From positions 1 through 50,899 of the forward strand of contig JAHHQU010000007.1 of the NCBI GenBank assembly GCA_020026225.1: a DNA stretch of 50,899 bases, read 5' to 3'. The notes beneath the pieces are model-generated. The model did no database searches. It was not told the origin of the DNA and saw only the letters and a list, made by a program, of their open reading frames with translations. Position numbers and translations under genes: made by a program. The stretch is from Phocaeicola sp. Its GTDB lineage: Bacteria > Bacteroidota > Bacteroidia > Bacteroidales > Bacteroidaceae. Shown here in pieces: positions 35,566-43,088 of the stretch (its first letter is position 1; every line of letters starts with the position of its first letter).

Positions 35566-35597
35566 AGAATCCTTCTACCTGCATCTCATCAACTCTT

Positions 35598-35633
35598 TAG
35601 AATCGGCACCAATGTGATTTGGTACCGATTCTA
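35598..35633. repeat. 15-bp hairpin upstream of the regulator gene
   Basis: TAGAATCGGCACCAA (35598-35612) and TTGGTACCGATTCTA (35619-35633) pair with a single C/A mismatch and a 6-base loop. No T-run follows in either direction. It could close the permease transcript or be a protein-binding site. Confidence 0.55.
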
Positions 35634-35655
35634 AATGCATAAATAAGAGGGAAAC

Positions 35656-35687
35656 TTTGCACAAGCCATTACGAACCGCTATATTTG
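35656..35687 (+). promoter_or_regulatory. housekeeping-type promoter of the regulator/kinase operon
   Basis: TTTG (35656-35659), 20 bp, TATATTTG (35680-35687): both elements exact. It lies 68 bp before the start codon. No TGTAAA-type array is seen here, so the regulator itself appears not to be under its own enhancer. Confidence 0.78.
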
Positions 35688-35755
35688 TTTGAATAACTAT
35701 ATTTTTGGATATGAACAGATCTTTCCTCTTTCGAGGAACCCACTTTTGAATCATT

Positions 35756-37105
35756 ATGAATAAAGGAAGAATACTTGTTGTAGACGATAACCGAGGCATA
35801 CTCACCACCCTAGGAATTTTGCTTCCAAAATATTTTGCAGATGTCCATTTGATACCTTCTCCGAATGCCATCCATTCGGAAATGCTGGATTTCAAACCTC
35901 ACGCCATCTTATTGGACATGAACTTTCACACTTCGACTAATACGGGCAACGAAGGTCTATTCTGGCTTTCGGAAATCAAGAAGCTTTCTCCTCTAACGGA
36001 AGTAATTCTTTTTACGGCTTATGCTGACATATCATTGGCTGTAGAAGGGATGAAACGAGGAGCTTTCGATTTCGTTGTGAAACCTTTTGAGAACGAAAAG
36101 TTGATTGCAACTTTGGAAGGAGGATGCAATAAGGCTATGAAAACGTCCCACAAAGAAGGGAAAAAGCATTCGGCTCCCCAACCGATCCAGATGCTTTGGG
36201 GAGAAGGTTTGAATATGAAGCATATTCACCGTACCGTAGAGAAAATCGCCCCTACAGAGGCCAGTGTACTCATTACAGGTGAAAATGGAACAGGAAAAGA
36301 CGTATTGGCTGCAGAAATCCATCGTTTGTCAGACCGAGCCTTCAAAGATATGATCTGTGTAGATGCAGGAGCCATTACGGAAACCCTCTTTGAGAGCGAA
36401 TTATTCGGACACGTAAAAGGGGCATTTACCGATGCACTGACCGACCATGTAGGAAAAATAGAACAAGCAAACGGTTCGACGTTATTCTTGGATGAAATCG
36501 GGAATATTCCATTGCATCTGCAAGCCAAACTGCTTCGAGTGTTACAAAACCGATCTGTTACACGAGTGGGCGATACTAAATCAATCCCCGTTGACATCCG
36601 CCTGATTTGTGCCACCAACCAAAATATTGAGGAAATGGTACATAAAGGGGAATTCCGTGAAGACTTGTTTTACCGCATCAATACCATCCATTTGAAACTG
36701 CCCTCTTTACGAGAACGAGTGGATGAGATACTTCCCCTTACCAATTTGTTCATCCGACGATTTGCGGAGAAATATCACCGAAACGTGAAGGGACTGACCG
36801 AAAATGCAGAGCAATGCTTAAAAGAATGCTGTTGGCACGGAAATATCCGAGAGTTACAAAACTGCGTGGAAAAAGCAGTCATCATGTCGGAAAATGAATT
36901 ATTGGATGTAAAGGACTTCAACTTGCCAGTTTCAAAGACACCATCGGACAATATGGCCTCTACAGAAGAAACATTGGAAATGGCCGAAGAACGAACGATC
37001 CGAGCAGCTATGGAACGCTGTGAAGGCAATCTGACTCAAGTTGCGAAATCGCTCAATATCAGTAGACCAACCCTTTATGCCAAACTAAAAAAATACAATA
37101 TCTAA
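35756..37105 (+). CDS. sigma-54-dependent response regulator (NtrC family)
   Basis: A 449-residue transcriptional activator with three domains. The receiver domain (about 1-120) has D10/D11 and phosphorylation site Asp54 in AILLDMNF. The AAA+ domain (about 145-375) has Walker A GENGTGKD, loop 1 GAFTDA (in place of the common GAFTGA) and Walker B LFLDEIGN. A C-terminal Fis-type helix-turn-helix (LTQVAKSLNISRPTLYAKLK) follows. It is coupled to the kinase gene by a one-base overlap. Its probable targets are the three sigma-54 promoters of the flanking permease, TolC/HlyD and ABC operons, each with a phased array; this assignment is inference from proximity and promoter type. Confidence 0.94.
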   Translation: MNKGRILVVDDNRGILTTLGILLPKYFADVHLIPSPNAIHSEMLDFKPHAILLDMNFHTSTNTGNEGLFWLSEIKKLSPLTEVILFTAYADISLAVEGMKRGAFDFVVKPFENEKLIATLEGGCNKAMKTSHKEGKKHSAPQPIQMLWGEGLNMKHIHRTVEKIAPTEASVLITGENGTGKDVLAAEIHRLSDRAFKDMICVDAGAITETLFESELFGHVKGAFTDALTDHVGKIEQANGSTLFLDEIGNIPLHLQAKLLRVLQNRSVTRVGDTKSIPVDIRLICATNQNIEEMVHKGEFREDLFYRINTIHLKLPSLRERVDEILPLTNLFIRRFAEKYHRNVKGLTENAEQCLKECCWHGNIRELQNCVEKAVIMSENELLDVKDFNLPVSKTPSDNMASTEETLEMAEERTIRAAMERCEGNLTQVAKSLNISRPTLYAKLKKYNI

Positions 37106-38436
37106 TGGACACTCTTCCACTCATCGCATGGATAACTGCCACTTCCCTGCTGGCAGCATTGATCTCGGGACTGTATTTCGTGAATCGGATGCATAAGAAG
37201 GTGTCGTATATCTTAGATGCATTGGAAGACAAGGAAACGAATTTCCGCTTTAATGAACATACGCTCTTCAACCGGAAATTCAATCGGACACTCAATCGTA
37301 TCCGTAAAATCTTCGAACAGGAAAAAGAGGAACTTAATGAACGGGAATCTTTCTATGGAATCATGATGGAACAAGTTCGTACCGGTATCGCAGTCATTGA
37401 TTTGTCAGAAAGGAGAGAAGGAAAAGTCATCTATAGCAATACCTCGGCTTTAAATCTTTTAGGGATGGCCACCTTCAGCCATATCCACCAATTAGGAAAT
37501 ATTGACAAAGAGTTGGAAAGAAAATTTAAGACTGTATCCAGCCGGCAGGAGGAACACTGCAACTATTACAACGAGCGGGGACAACTGACGCTCTCCATTA
37601 CAGCTGCAGAAACTACACTACTCGGAAAACAGGTGAAGATTATTGCCTTCAATGACATCACGGGCGAAATGGTACATAATGAAGACATGTCATGGAATCG
37701 ACTTATCCGAGTACTGACGCATGAAATCATGAATACAGTCACTCCCATTGCCTCACTGAGCAGCATGCTGGCGGAAAATATATCCTCCTCTTCCAAAGAG
37801 GGTTGCACCAATGAAACTTCCATCCAACAAACAAAAGACTTAAGGAACAATGAAGAGAAAGGCTCACAACGATCTTCAACGGACACTCAATCACTGGACT
37901 ATAACGAGCTGAAAGTCGGCTTGGAAACGATAGCGGCCTCATCCAAAGGATTAATCGGCTTTGTCAATACCTATAGAAGCTTGACCCGCATTTCAGCTCC
38001 AGTAAAGAAAGCCTTCTACCTGCATGAATTGATGGAACAAGTAAACAAACTCGTACAAGAACAACTGAATGAGGCGGGAGCAACTTTCACGTATACAGAA
38101 AAATCGGAAGATATTCTGCTGTATGCCGATACCAACCAGTTATCGCAAGTCTTTGTCAATCTGATAAAGAATGCACTGCAAGCGGGGGCTTCAAGCATAG
38201 AAATTACTGCAGAAATTGATTTTGCAGAAAGTGTGGTCGTTCAAGTAGTCAACAATGGAAGCCCCATCGACAAAGAGGCCCAAAAGGATATCTTCGTTCC
38301 TTTCTTTACCACGAAACAGGAAGGTTCCGGAATCGGATTGAGTTTGTCGCGACAGATCATGAGATTACACAACGGTTCCATCAAATTAGTACGGAGTAAT
38401 GAAAAAGGTACGGTGTTCTGTTTGGTTTTCAATTGA
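37105..38436 (+). CDS. sensor histidine kinase (partner of the NtrC-type regulator)
   Basis: A 443-residue kinase starting at the last base of the regulator stop (TAATG). One membrane helix at the N-terminus (PLIAWITATSLLAALISGLY), a PAS-like segment (about 85-185, GIAVIDLSERREGKVIYSNT), the phospho-acceptor His in RVLTHEIMNTVTPIA (about 212), N-box NLIKNALQAG and G-box GSGIGLSLSRQIM. There is no periplasmic sensor domain, so sensing is membrane-linked or cytoplasmic. A Ser/Thr/Gln-rich stretch of about 45 residues between the two DHp helices (SSSSKEGCTNETS...SSTDTQS) is longer than usual. Confidence 0.93.
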   Translation: MDTLPLIAWITATSLLAALISGLYFVNRMHKKVSYILDALEDKETNFRFNEHTLFNRKFNRTLNRIRKIFEQEKEELNERESFYGIMMEQVRTGIAVIDLSERREGKVIYSNTSALNLLGMATFSHIHQLGNIDKELERKFKTVSSRQEEHCNYYNERGQLTLSITAAETTLLGKQVKIIAFNDITGEMVHNEDMSWNRLIRVLTHEIMNTVTPIASLSSMLAENISSSSKEGCTNETSIQQTKDLRNNEEKGSQRSSTDTQSLDYNELKVGLETIAASSKGLIGFVNTYRSLTRISAPVKKAFYLHELMEQVNKLVQEQLNEAGATFTYTEKSEDILLYADTNQLSQVFVNLIKNALQAGASSIEITAEIDFAESVVVQVVNNGSPIDKEAQKDIFVPFFTTKQEGSGIGLSLSRQIMRLHNGSIKLVRSNEKGTVFCLVFN

Positions 38437-38620
38437 CACGGATAACCAAACCACTCGCAACGATTCCATTACAGCCACTGTAGACTTTCCGATTCCTGTC
38501 TGATTGAGAATAGATATCGTTCTTAAGGGAGGCTTTGCATAAAACTGTTTAGCAAAATTCTTTCACAACAACTCCCCTAACCGACCTTTCTTTCATTTCG
38601 TCGAGACAGAAAAAAAATAT

Positions 38621-38693
38621 GTCTTGACGTTTCACCTAAAACGACCTGTCATTTTAAAAAAACGACCTGTCGTTTTAGGTGAAACGACAAGGC
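38621..38693. repeat. long inverted repeat with internal direct repeats
   Basis: CGTTTCACCTAAAACGAC (38628-38645) is the exact reverse complement of 38669-38686. One unpaired position further out the match continues (GTCTTG / CAAGGC), giving arms of about 25 bases. Inside, AAAACGACCTGTC recurs as a direct repeat (from 38638 and about 38659), and ACGACCTGTCGT is itself a small palindrome, so alternative folds are possible. No T-run follows. The rest of 38437-38797 shows no gene I can support. Confidence 0.75.
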
Positions 38694-38797
38694 GTTTTAG
38701 ACCTCATCTTAGTTAGCTGATTATCAATTTATTACAATCCAATAAAGTCATTGAAATTACCACTGTAAATCAGTAGAGCGATAACGAACAAATAAAA

Positions 38798-39220
38798 TTG
38801 TTGTATCTCTTTTTTATTCGACAAAAGATTACAGACGACATGCTGTCAAAAGCCAAAATCACATGCCGCAACCTGCATCCGGTAGCTAACTTGAATCTAT
38901 TAAAGAGAAAACCAATCAACGCATCTGGCGAATTGATTTCCTTAACAGAAACAGGCAAAAAGGTTTCCTTCATCGTTCCGGCACAACATGTGGAAAGCAT
39001 GGAAATCGCCATCAAATTGGGGAATCGCGAAAAGACCTATCCGCTGGCTTCATGCCAAGTAAACGGAAAGCCCTTGACCGAACAGGAATAAGGAAAGTCT
39101 TTTACCTTGAATATTGGTGTGAATGAAGAACACCTCTTTTTTTTATAATAGGGCAAGATATCAACGGCTGGGACAATCAAGGAAGTGCAGATGGAACAAT
39201 AACTATTCAAACAAAATAAG
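38798..39220 (+). pseudogene. fimbrillin-family C-terminal relic
   Basis: The frame reads NASGELISLTETGKKVSFIV then PAQHVESMEIAIKLG, stops at TAA 39089-39091 and would continue GKSFTLNIGVNEEHL. A shifted frame then gives DINGWDNQGSADGTITIQTK followed by a stop at about 39218. This succession (LIVPQ-like segment, G-K-x-Y/F-T-L-N, then a GW-x-x-G...GTITI tail) is the C-terminal end of Bacteroidetes fimbrillin (Mfa-like) proteins. It has a nonsense mutation, a frameshift and no N-terminus. Confidence 0.6.
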
Positions 39221-39224
39221 AAGA

Positions 39225-39794
39225 ATGAAAAGCAATCTTTTATGCAGTTTCGGACTCGTGTTGACTTTACTGGCTTCATGCAGCAAAGAAGAAGTTCTGC
39301 CAGAAACTGACGCGGTAGAAATCTCCACACAAATTATTCCGCTCACAAGTTCACGAGTACATATATCGAGAGAAGGAATAACACCAGAAAGCGGCACTGC
39401 ATCAACACATGAACTGACTTACACCAATGCAGGATGGACTCCGCAACTGACATGGAACGGTATCCAGACAGACAAAGCCTCTTTCGTTGCTGTATATCCT
39501 AACCTCAACCGAACAGAAAGTGAAGAGACTGTACATGAAGTAGTCGCAGACCAACGGAAGGATGAAACTTACCAAGCTTTGGATTTGCTTGCTGCACAAG
39601 CTACTGCCCAAAGAGGAGAATGGGTCAATTTAGACTTCTATCATAAGATGAACTGTGTAGTGGTTTATCTTAGCAGTAAAAACGAGGCATTCACAGCTCA
39701 AGAACTGGCATCTGCAACTGTGACCATAAAAGTCTATCGACAAATAGCATTCCATCCCCATTCTGCCGAGTTAGGAACAGCTATGGTCGACTGA
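39225..39794 (+). pseudogene. fimbrillin-family lipoprotein, C-terminally truncated
   Basis: About 189 residues from ATG 39225: signal peptide with lipobox LLASC (Cys19, followed by SKEE), then fimbrillin N-terminal features (LTWNGIQTDKASFVAVYPNL, LDLLAAQATAQRGEWVNLDF, YHKMNCVVVYLSS). Fimbrillin-family proteins normally run to about 300 residues; this one breaks off before the C-terminal beta domain at a TGA (39792-39794). It may still be translated as a short lipoprotein. It begins only 5 bp after the preceding relic. Confidence 0.6.
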
Positions 39795-39928
39795 CTTTCA
39801 TAGGAAAGTTGCACTTTTCGATGTTTCCTACCGTTCAACACCGATACAAAATGCAAGAAAAAAGGCACAAAACTTTGAATTATAAATTTACGGCCCTTTT
39901 TTATAAGCCCCACCTCCCGCTAATAGTG

Positions 39929-39936
39929 TAATTTTG
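39929..39936 (+). promoter_or_regulatory. -7 promoter element of the alcohol dehydrogenase gene
   Basis: TAATTTTG matches TAnnTTTG exactly and lies 33 bp before the start codon. No TTTG is present at the usual upstream distance. Confidence 0.55.
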
Positions 39937-39969
39937 CATCGTCAAAAATAATAAAACAAGTTTAAAGAA

Positions 39970-41124
39970 ATGGCAAAATTATTCGGATCAGGTGAATTGT
40001 ATCACGGTCTCGGTTCTCTTGAAGAACTGAAACAAATCAAAGGCAATAAAGCGGTTATCGTTATCGGCGGAAGCTCAGTACGCAAAAACGGAAGCCTTGA
40101 CCGCGTAGAAAAAATCTTGAAAGAATCAGGCTTTGAAACAGCTGTTTTCAGCGGTGTTGAATCAGACCCTTCTGTAAACACAGTTCGCAAAGGTGCTGCT
40201 TTGTTCAACGAATTCCAGCCAGACTGGGTGATTGGTTTGGGCGGTTGCTCTGCTATCGATGCAGCAAAAGCAATGTGGGCCATCTATGAACACCCAGACT
40301 TGTCTTTCGAAAAGATGACAGAAGTTGGCGGTATCCCTCCATTGAGAAGCAAAGCTCGTTTCGCAGCAATCCCTTCGACGAGTGGTACAGGTACAGAAAT
40401 CACAGCATTGGCAGTAATCACTGATACTGACAAGGGTGTAAAATACCCATTGGTTTCATACGAACTGCTTCCTGACTTGTCAATCGTTGACGGTGAATTG
40501 TGCAAATCTATGCCTAAGAATGTAACAGCCAATACAGGTTTGGATGCATTGACTCACTGCGTAGAAGCTTACGTATCAAACATCGACGACAACTACGCTG
40601 ACGCAATGGCGAAAGGTGGTATCCAGTTGATTTTCGACAACCTCGTGAAAGCCGTAAATACTCCAGAAGATGGTGTCGTTCGTCAGAACATGCACGATGC
40701 ATCTTGCTTGGGTGGTTATGCATTCACTAACGCTTGGTTAGGTATCGTACACTCTTTGTCTCATCAGATGGGTGGTATTTTCGGTATTCCTCACGGTTGT
40801 GCCAACGCAATCCTTCTTCCAAACGTAATCCGTTACAACGCTAAGGCAACTGAACGTTACAGCGATTTGGCTAAATTGATTCAATGCGGAACTACAGCTG
40901 AAGATTTCGCAACTGCAATCGAAGGTCTTCGTGCTGAATCAGGCGTTCCTGCTTCTATCGCAGAATACGGTATCGATGAAAAAGCTTGGAAAGAAGCTAT
41001 CCCTGGCATGGCTGAACACGCATTGGCAGATCCATGTACTGGTTTCAATCCTAGAAAGACTACCGTTGAAGAATTGGCTAAGATTTATGAAGCCATCTAC
41101 AACAACACGAAGGTAACTTTCTAA
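39970..41124 (+). CDS. iron-containing alcohol dehydrogenase
   Basis: A 384-residue group III (Fe-dependent) alcohol dehydrogenase, interconverting alcohols and aldehydes with NAD(P)H. The nucleotide-binding part includes VIGLGGCSAIDAAKAMW and the GTGTE segment (PSTSGTGTEITALAVI). Metal ligands lie in NTGLDALTHCVEAY and in IVHSLSHQMGGIFGIPHG (His residues). It is monocistronic between a promoter and two terminators. Codon use is strongly biased to preferred codons, suggesting high expression. Substrate is not evident: butanol-type, 1,3-propanediol-type or lactaldehyde-type enzymes share these motifs. Confidence 0.92.
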   Translation: MAKLFGSGELYHGLGSLEELKQIKGNKAVIVIGGSSVRKNGSLDRVEKILKESGFETAVFSGVESDPSVNTVRKGAALFNEFQPDWVIGLGGCSAIDAAKAMWAIYEHPDLSFEKMTEVGGIPPLRSKARFAAIPSTSGTGTEITALAVITDTDKGVKYPLVSYELLPDLSIVDGELCKSMPKNVTANTGLDALTHCVEAYVSNIDDNYADAMAKGGIQLIFDNLVKAVNTPEDGVVRQNMHDASCLGGYAFTNAWLGIVHSLSHQMGGIFGIPHGCANAILLPNVIRYNAKATERYSDLAKLIQCGTTAEDFATAIEGLRAESGVPASIAEYGIDEKAWKEAIPGMAEHALADPCTGFNPRKTTVEELAKIYEAIYNNTKVTF

Positions 41125-41174
41125 TTCCATTGGCTAAATACCCAGATCTACTATAACATTTTTAAGTTTTTTTT

Positions 41175-41211
41175 GAATCCTCCATAAAATACTTCGTGGA
41201 GGATTCTTTTT
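41175..41211 (+). terminator. intrinsic terminator after the alcohol dehydrogenase gene
   Basis: GAATCCTCC (41175-41183) pairs with GGAGGATTC (41198-41206) over a 14-base loop, followed by TTTTT. Confidence 0.85.
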
Positions 41212-41278
41212 ATCCGATGGCATTTTTATTAGTATGTATCAAACTCTTGCTGTTTGGTAAAACATTTCTCTGAATAAC

Positions 41279-41317
41279 AAAGGCTGGATCCCTCTTTGTG
41301 GAATCCAGCCTTTTTTT
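41279..41317. terminator. second terminator between convergent genes
   Basis: AAAGGCTGGAT (41279-41289) pairs with ATCCAGCCTTT (41303-41313), followed by Ts to 41317 on the plus strand. On the minus strand the stem is followed by TTTGTTATT, so it can also serve the CBM9-like gene that ends at 41358. Confidence 0.8.
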
Positions 41318-41357
41318 ACCTTCTGATTATGAGCACAATGATTGAAAACTTTCTCCT

Positions 41358-42008
41358 TTATCCTTCAAAATGAAGCGTCCCGAAGAACTGCGGACAATGG
41401 AACATCGGTTTAGGCAAGTCAATCGGACTCCAAGAAAGGAAATGAGGAGTCTGAAGTTTATCGCCACATTTATAGAAATTGCCACGCAATGTCATTCCAC
41501 TGAAATCGTTGATGTTTTCCTTGAACAATGCAGTAGCTGGAATTACCAACGCCAGTTCCCAAGAGCATTCTCCTACTCTTTCTTCAAACGGCACACGTCC
41601 CAAAGAAGCCCAACGCTGAACACTATCCGCAACAGACTGAGGTGCATGCACTCTATCACCCACCTTACCATACTCAATGAGCAAAGTACCGGCACAATTG
41701 CATTCAAAGTTATAATAAAAAGGTTCCTTACCCGGCTGAACGAAAAATTCACAGCAGGCATCTTCCCATACACTTCCCATGTCATGAGGAGCCACCGCAC
41801 GAACACTCTTTTCCGTCACACGATAATGAATCAACAAATCACTACCTGTATGTGCCACGCGAAACTCGACCTTCGGCTGATAAGGATATTCACTCCAATT
41901 GACTGTATCTATCGGCTGAAACGACACCTGCGCCTGGTCCAACACAGCTGGCACCTGTGCAGCTTCTACATTTCTTATAGAAATCTTCTGAATGGTTATT
42001 TCTTTCAT
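41358..42008 (-). CDS. CBM9-like (carbohydrate-binding family 9-like) protein
   Basis: A 216-residue protein without a signal peptide. It has the beta-sandwich pattern of the CBM9-like group: DTVNWSEYPYQPKVEFRVAH (an opening strand facing the ligand), YRVTEKSVRAVAPHDMG, VWEDACCEFFVQPGKEPFYY, and WELALVIPATALF. In family members the acidic VWxDdCvE segment is conserved. Bacteroidetes carry many such uncharacterised intracellular or periplasmic proteins; ligand unknown. Single gene with a -7 element 34 bp upstream. Confidence 0.8.
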   Translation of the reverse strand: MKEITIQKISIRNVEAAQVPAVLDQAQVSFQPIDTVNWSEYPYQPKVEFRVAHTGSDLLIHYRVTEKSVRAVAPHDMGSVWEDACCEFFVQPGKEPFYYNFECNCAGTLLIEYGKVGDRVHAPQSVADSVQRWASLGRVPFEERVGECSWELALVIPATALFKENINDFSGMTLRGNFYKCGDKLQTPHFLSWSPIDLPKPMFHCPQFFGTLHFEG

Positions 42009-42041
42009 GGTTACTTAGAATTTATTTATGATGTAGTACGG

Positions 42042-42049
42042 CAAAGATA
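42042..42049 (-). promoter_or_regulatory. -7 promoter element of the CBM9-like gene
   Basis: On the minus strand TATCTTTG matches the consensus exactly, 34 bp before the start codon; the best upstream partner is a TTGA 22 bp away. The remainder of 42009-42300 shows no supported gene. Confidence 0.6.
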
Positions 42050-42300
42050 CAATAAAGAAAACCATTTATGCTCAATTCAAATAAAAGTTTTAATCTTGTT
42101 CAACAAACGTCTGTACACAACCTTTTCTTTTCCAAACAAACATAGAAAGAAAAAGGAGATAAACTTGTTTGCATATATTGAGAAAAATTACGAATATTGC
42201 ACATGGATTGCGTACACTTACCAACGGATTACCGAAGGAACGCAGATCTACCGAAACCTGACCAAACACATGACTAACAGCGAATAGAAAAGAACTAACT

Positions 42301-42870
42301 ATGAAAGTAGCTATTATAGATAATTACGACTCATTTACGTACAACCTTTTTCATTTGGTAAACGAATTGGGGGCAGAAGTCACCGTTTTGAAAAACGACA
42401 GTTTCCAAATAAAAGAGCTGGAACAGTTTGACGGTCTCCTCCTTTCACCCGGTCCCGGAGTCCCATCCGAAGCCGGTCTTCTCCTCGAAGTCATCCACAC
42501 TTATGCCGGGAAAAAACCGATTTTAGGGGTATGCCTGGGCGAACAAGCCATTGCAGAAGCATTTGGCGGACATCTCACCAACTTAAATGAAGTATACCAT
42601 GGAATCCAGAGCGACATCAATATCCTGAAGCAAGGTTACCTTTTTAAACACATGCCTTCACAAATCAAGGTCGGAAGATACCATTCATGGGTAGTCGACA
42701 CTTCGCATTTGCCAGAAGAGTTAGAAGTCACCGCAACCAGTGAAGAAGGCTACATTATGGCCATACGCCACAAGCATTACGATGTAGAAGGAATTCAGTT
42801 TCACCCAGAATCCATCTTAACCCCCTTCGGAAAACAGATGATGAAAAATTGGTTGGAACATTTTTTTTAA
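42301..42870 (+). CDS. pabA: anthranilate/4-amino-4-deoxychorismate synthase glutamine amidotransferase subunit
   Basis: A 189-residue class I glutaminase that supplies ammonia to a chorismate-using partner (PabB for folate or TrpE for tryptophan). It shows DNYDSFTYNL at the N-terminus, the oxyanion segment LLSPGPGVPSEAG, the nucleophile Cys in GVCLGEQAIAEAFGG (about residue 79) and the His-Glu pair in GIQFHPESILTPFG (about 168-170). The residue after CLG is Glu rather than the more usual His. No partner gene is adjacent, so PabA versus TrpG cannot be decided; absence of trp genes favours PabA. Confidence 0.85.
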   Translation: MKVAIIDNYDSFTYNLFHLVNELGAEVTVLKNDSFQIKELEQFDGLLLSPGPGVPSEAGLLLEVIHTYAGKKPILGVCLGEQAIAEAFGGHLTNLNEVYHGIQSDINILKQGYLFKHMPSQIKVGRYHSWVVDTSHLPEELEVTATSEEGYIMAIRHKHYDVEGIQFHPESILTPFGKQMMKNWLEHFF

Positions 42871-43054
42871 TTTATCACGAGTATAATAAAAGTCGAAAAG
42901 GACTTACATAAAAACAAAGATATAGCCAGATAGTTAAACAGAATCCTTAAAAAAGAGGATAAAGTGAAACGGATTGACTTTAAACCAGTCCGATTTTGAC
43001 AAAAACAAAATGTCAAATATGCTTCTAATATTTTCTAAAATAAAGCATTTTCGC

Positions 43055-43062
43055 TATCTTTG
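43055..43062 (+). promoter_or_regulatory. promoter (-7) of the asparaginase gene
   Basis: TATCTTTG is an exact -7 match with TTTT 20 bp upstream (43031-43034). Its position rules out any start codon before about 43070 and so fixes the asparaginase start at ATG 43089. Confidence 0.65.
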
Positions 43063-43088
43063 TGCTATATATTTTTCATAAACGAAAT

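Noticed and set aside
35603..35625. Possible sigma-54 promoter (CGGCACC...) upstream of the regulator gene
   Set aside because: The -12 half is wrong at the required spacing and no half-site array is present; the sequence is part of a hairpin and an exact housekeeping promoter lies downstream.
42155..42287. Open frame before pabA (TYQRITEGTQIYRNLTKHM...)
   Set aside because: It has no usable start codon near its beginning, no recognisable motif, and overlaps the promoter region of the CBM9-like gene on the other strand. Treated as non-coding.
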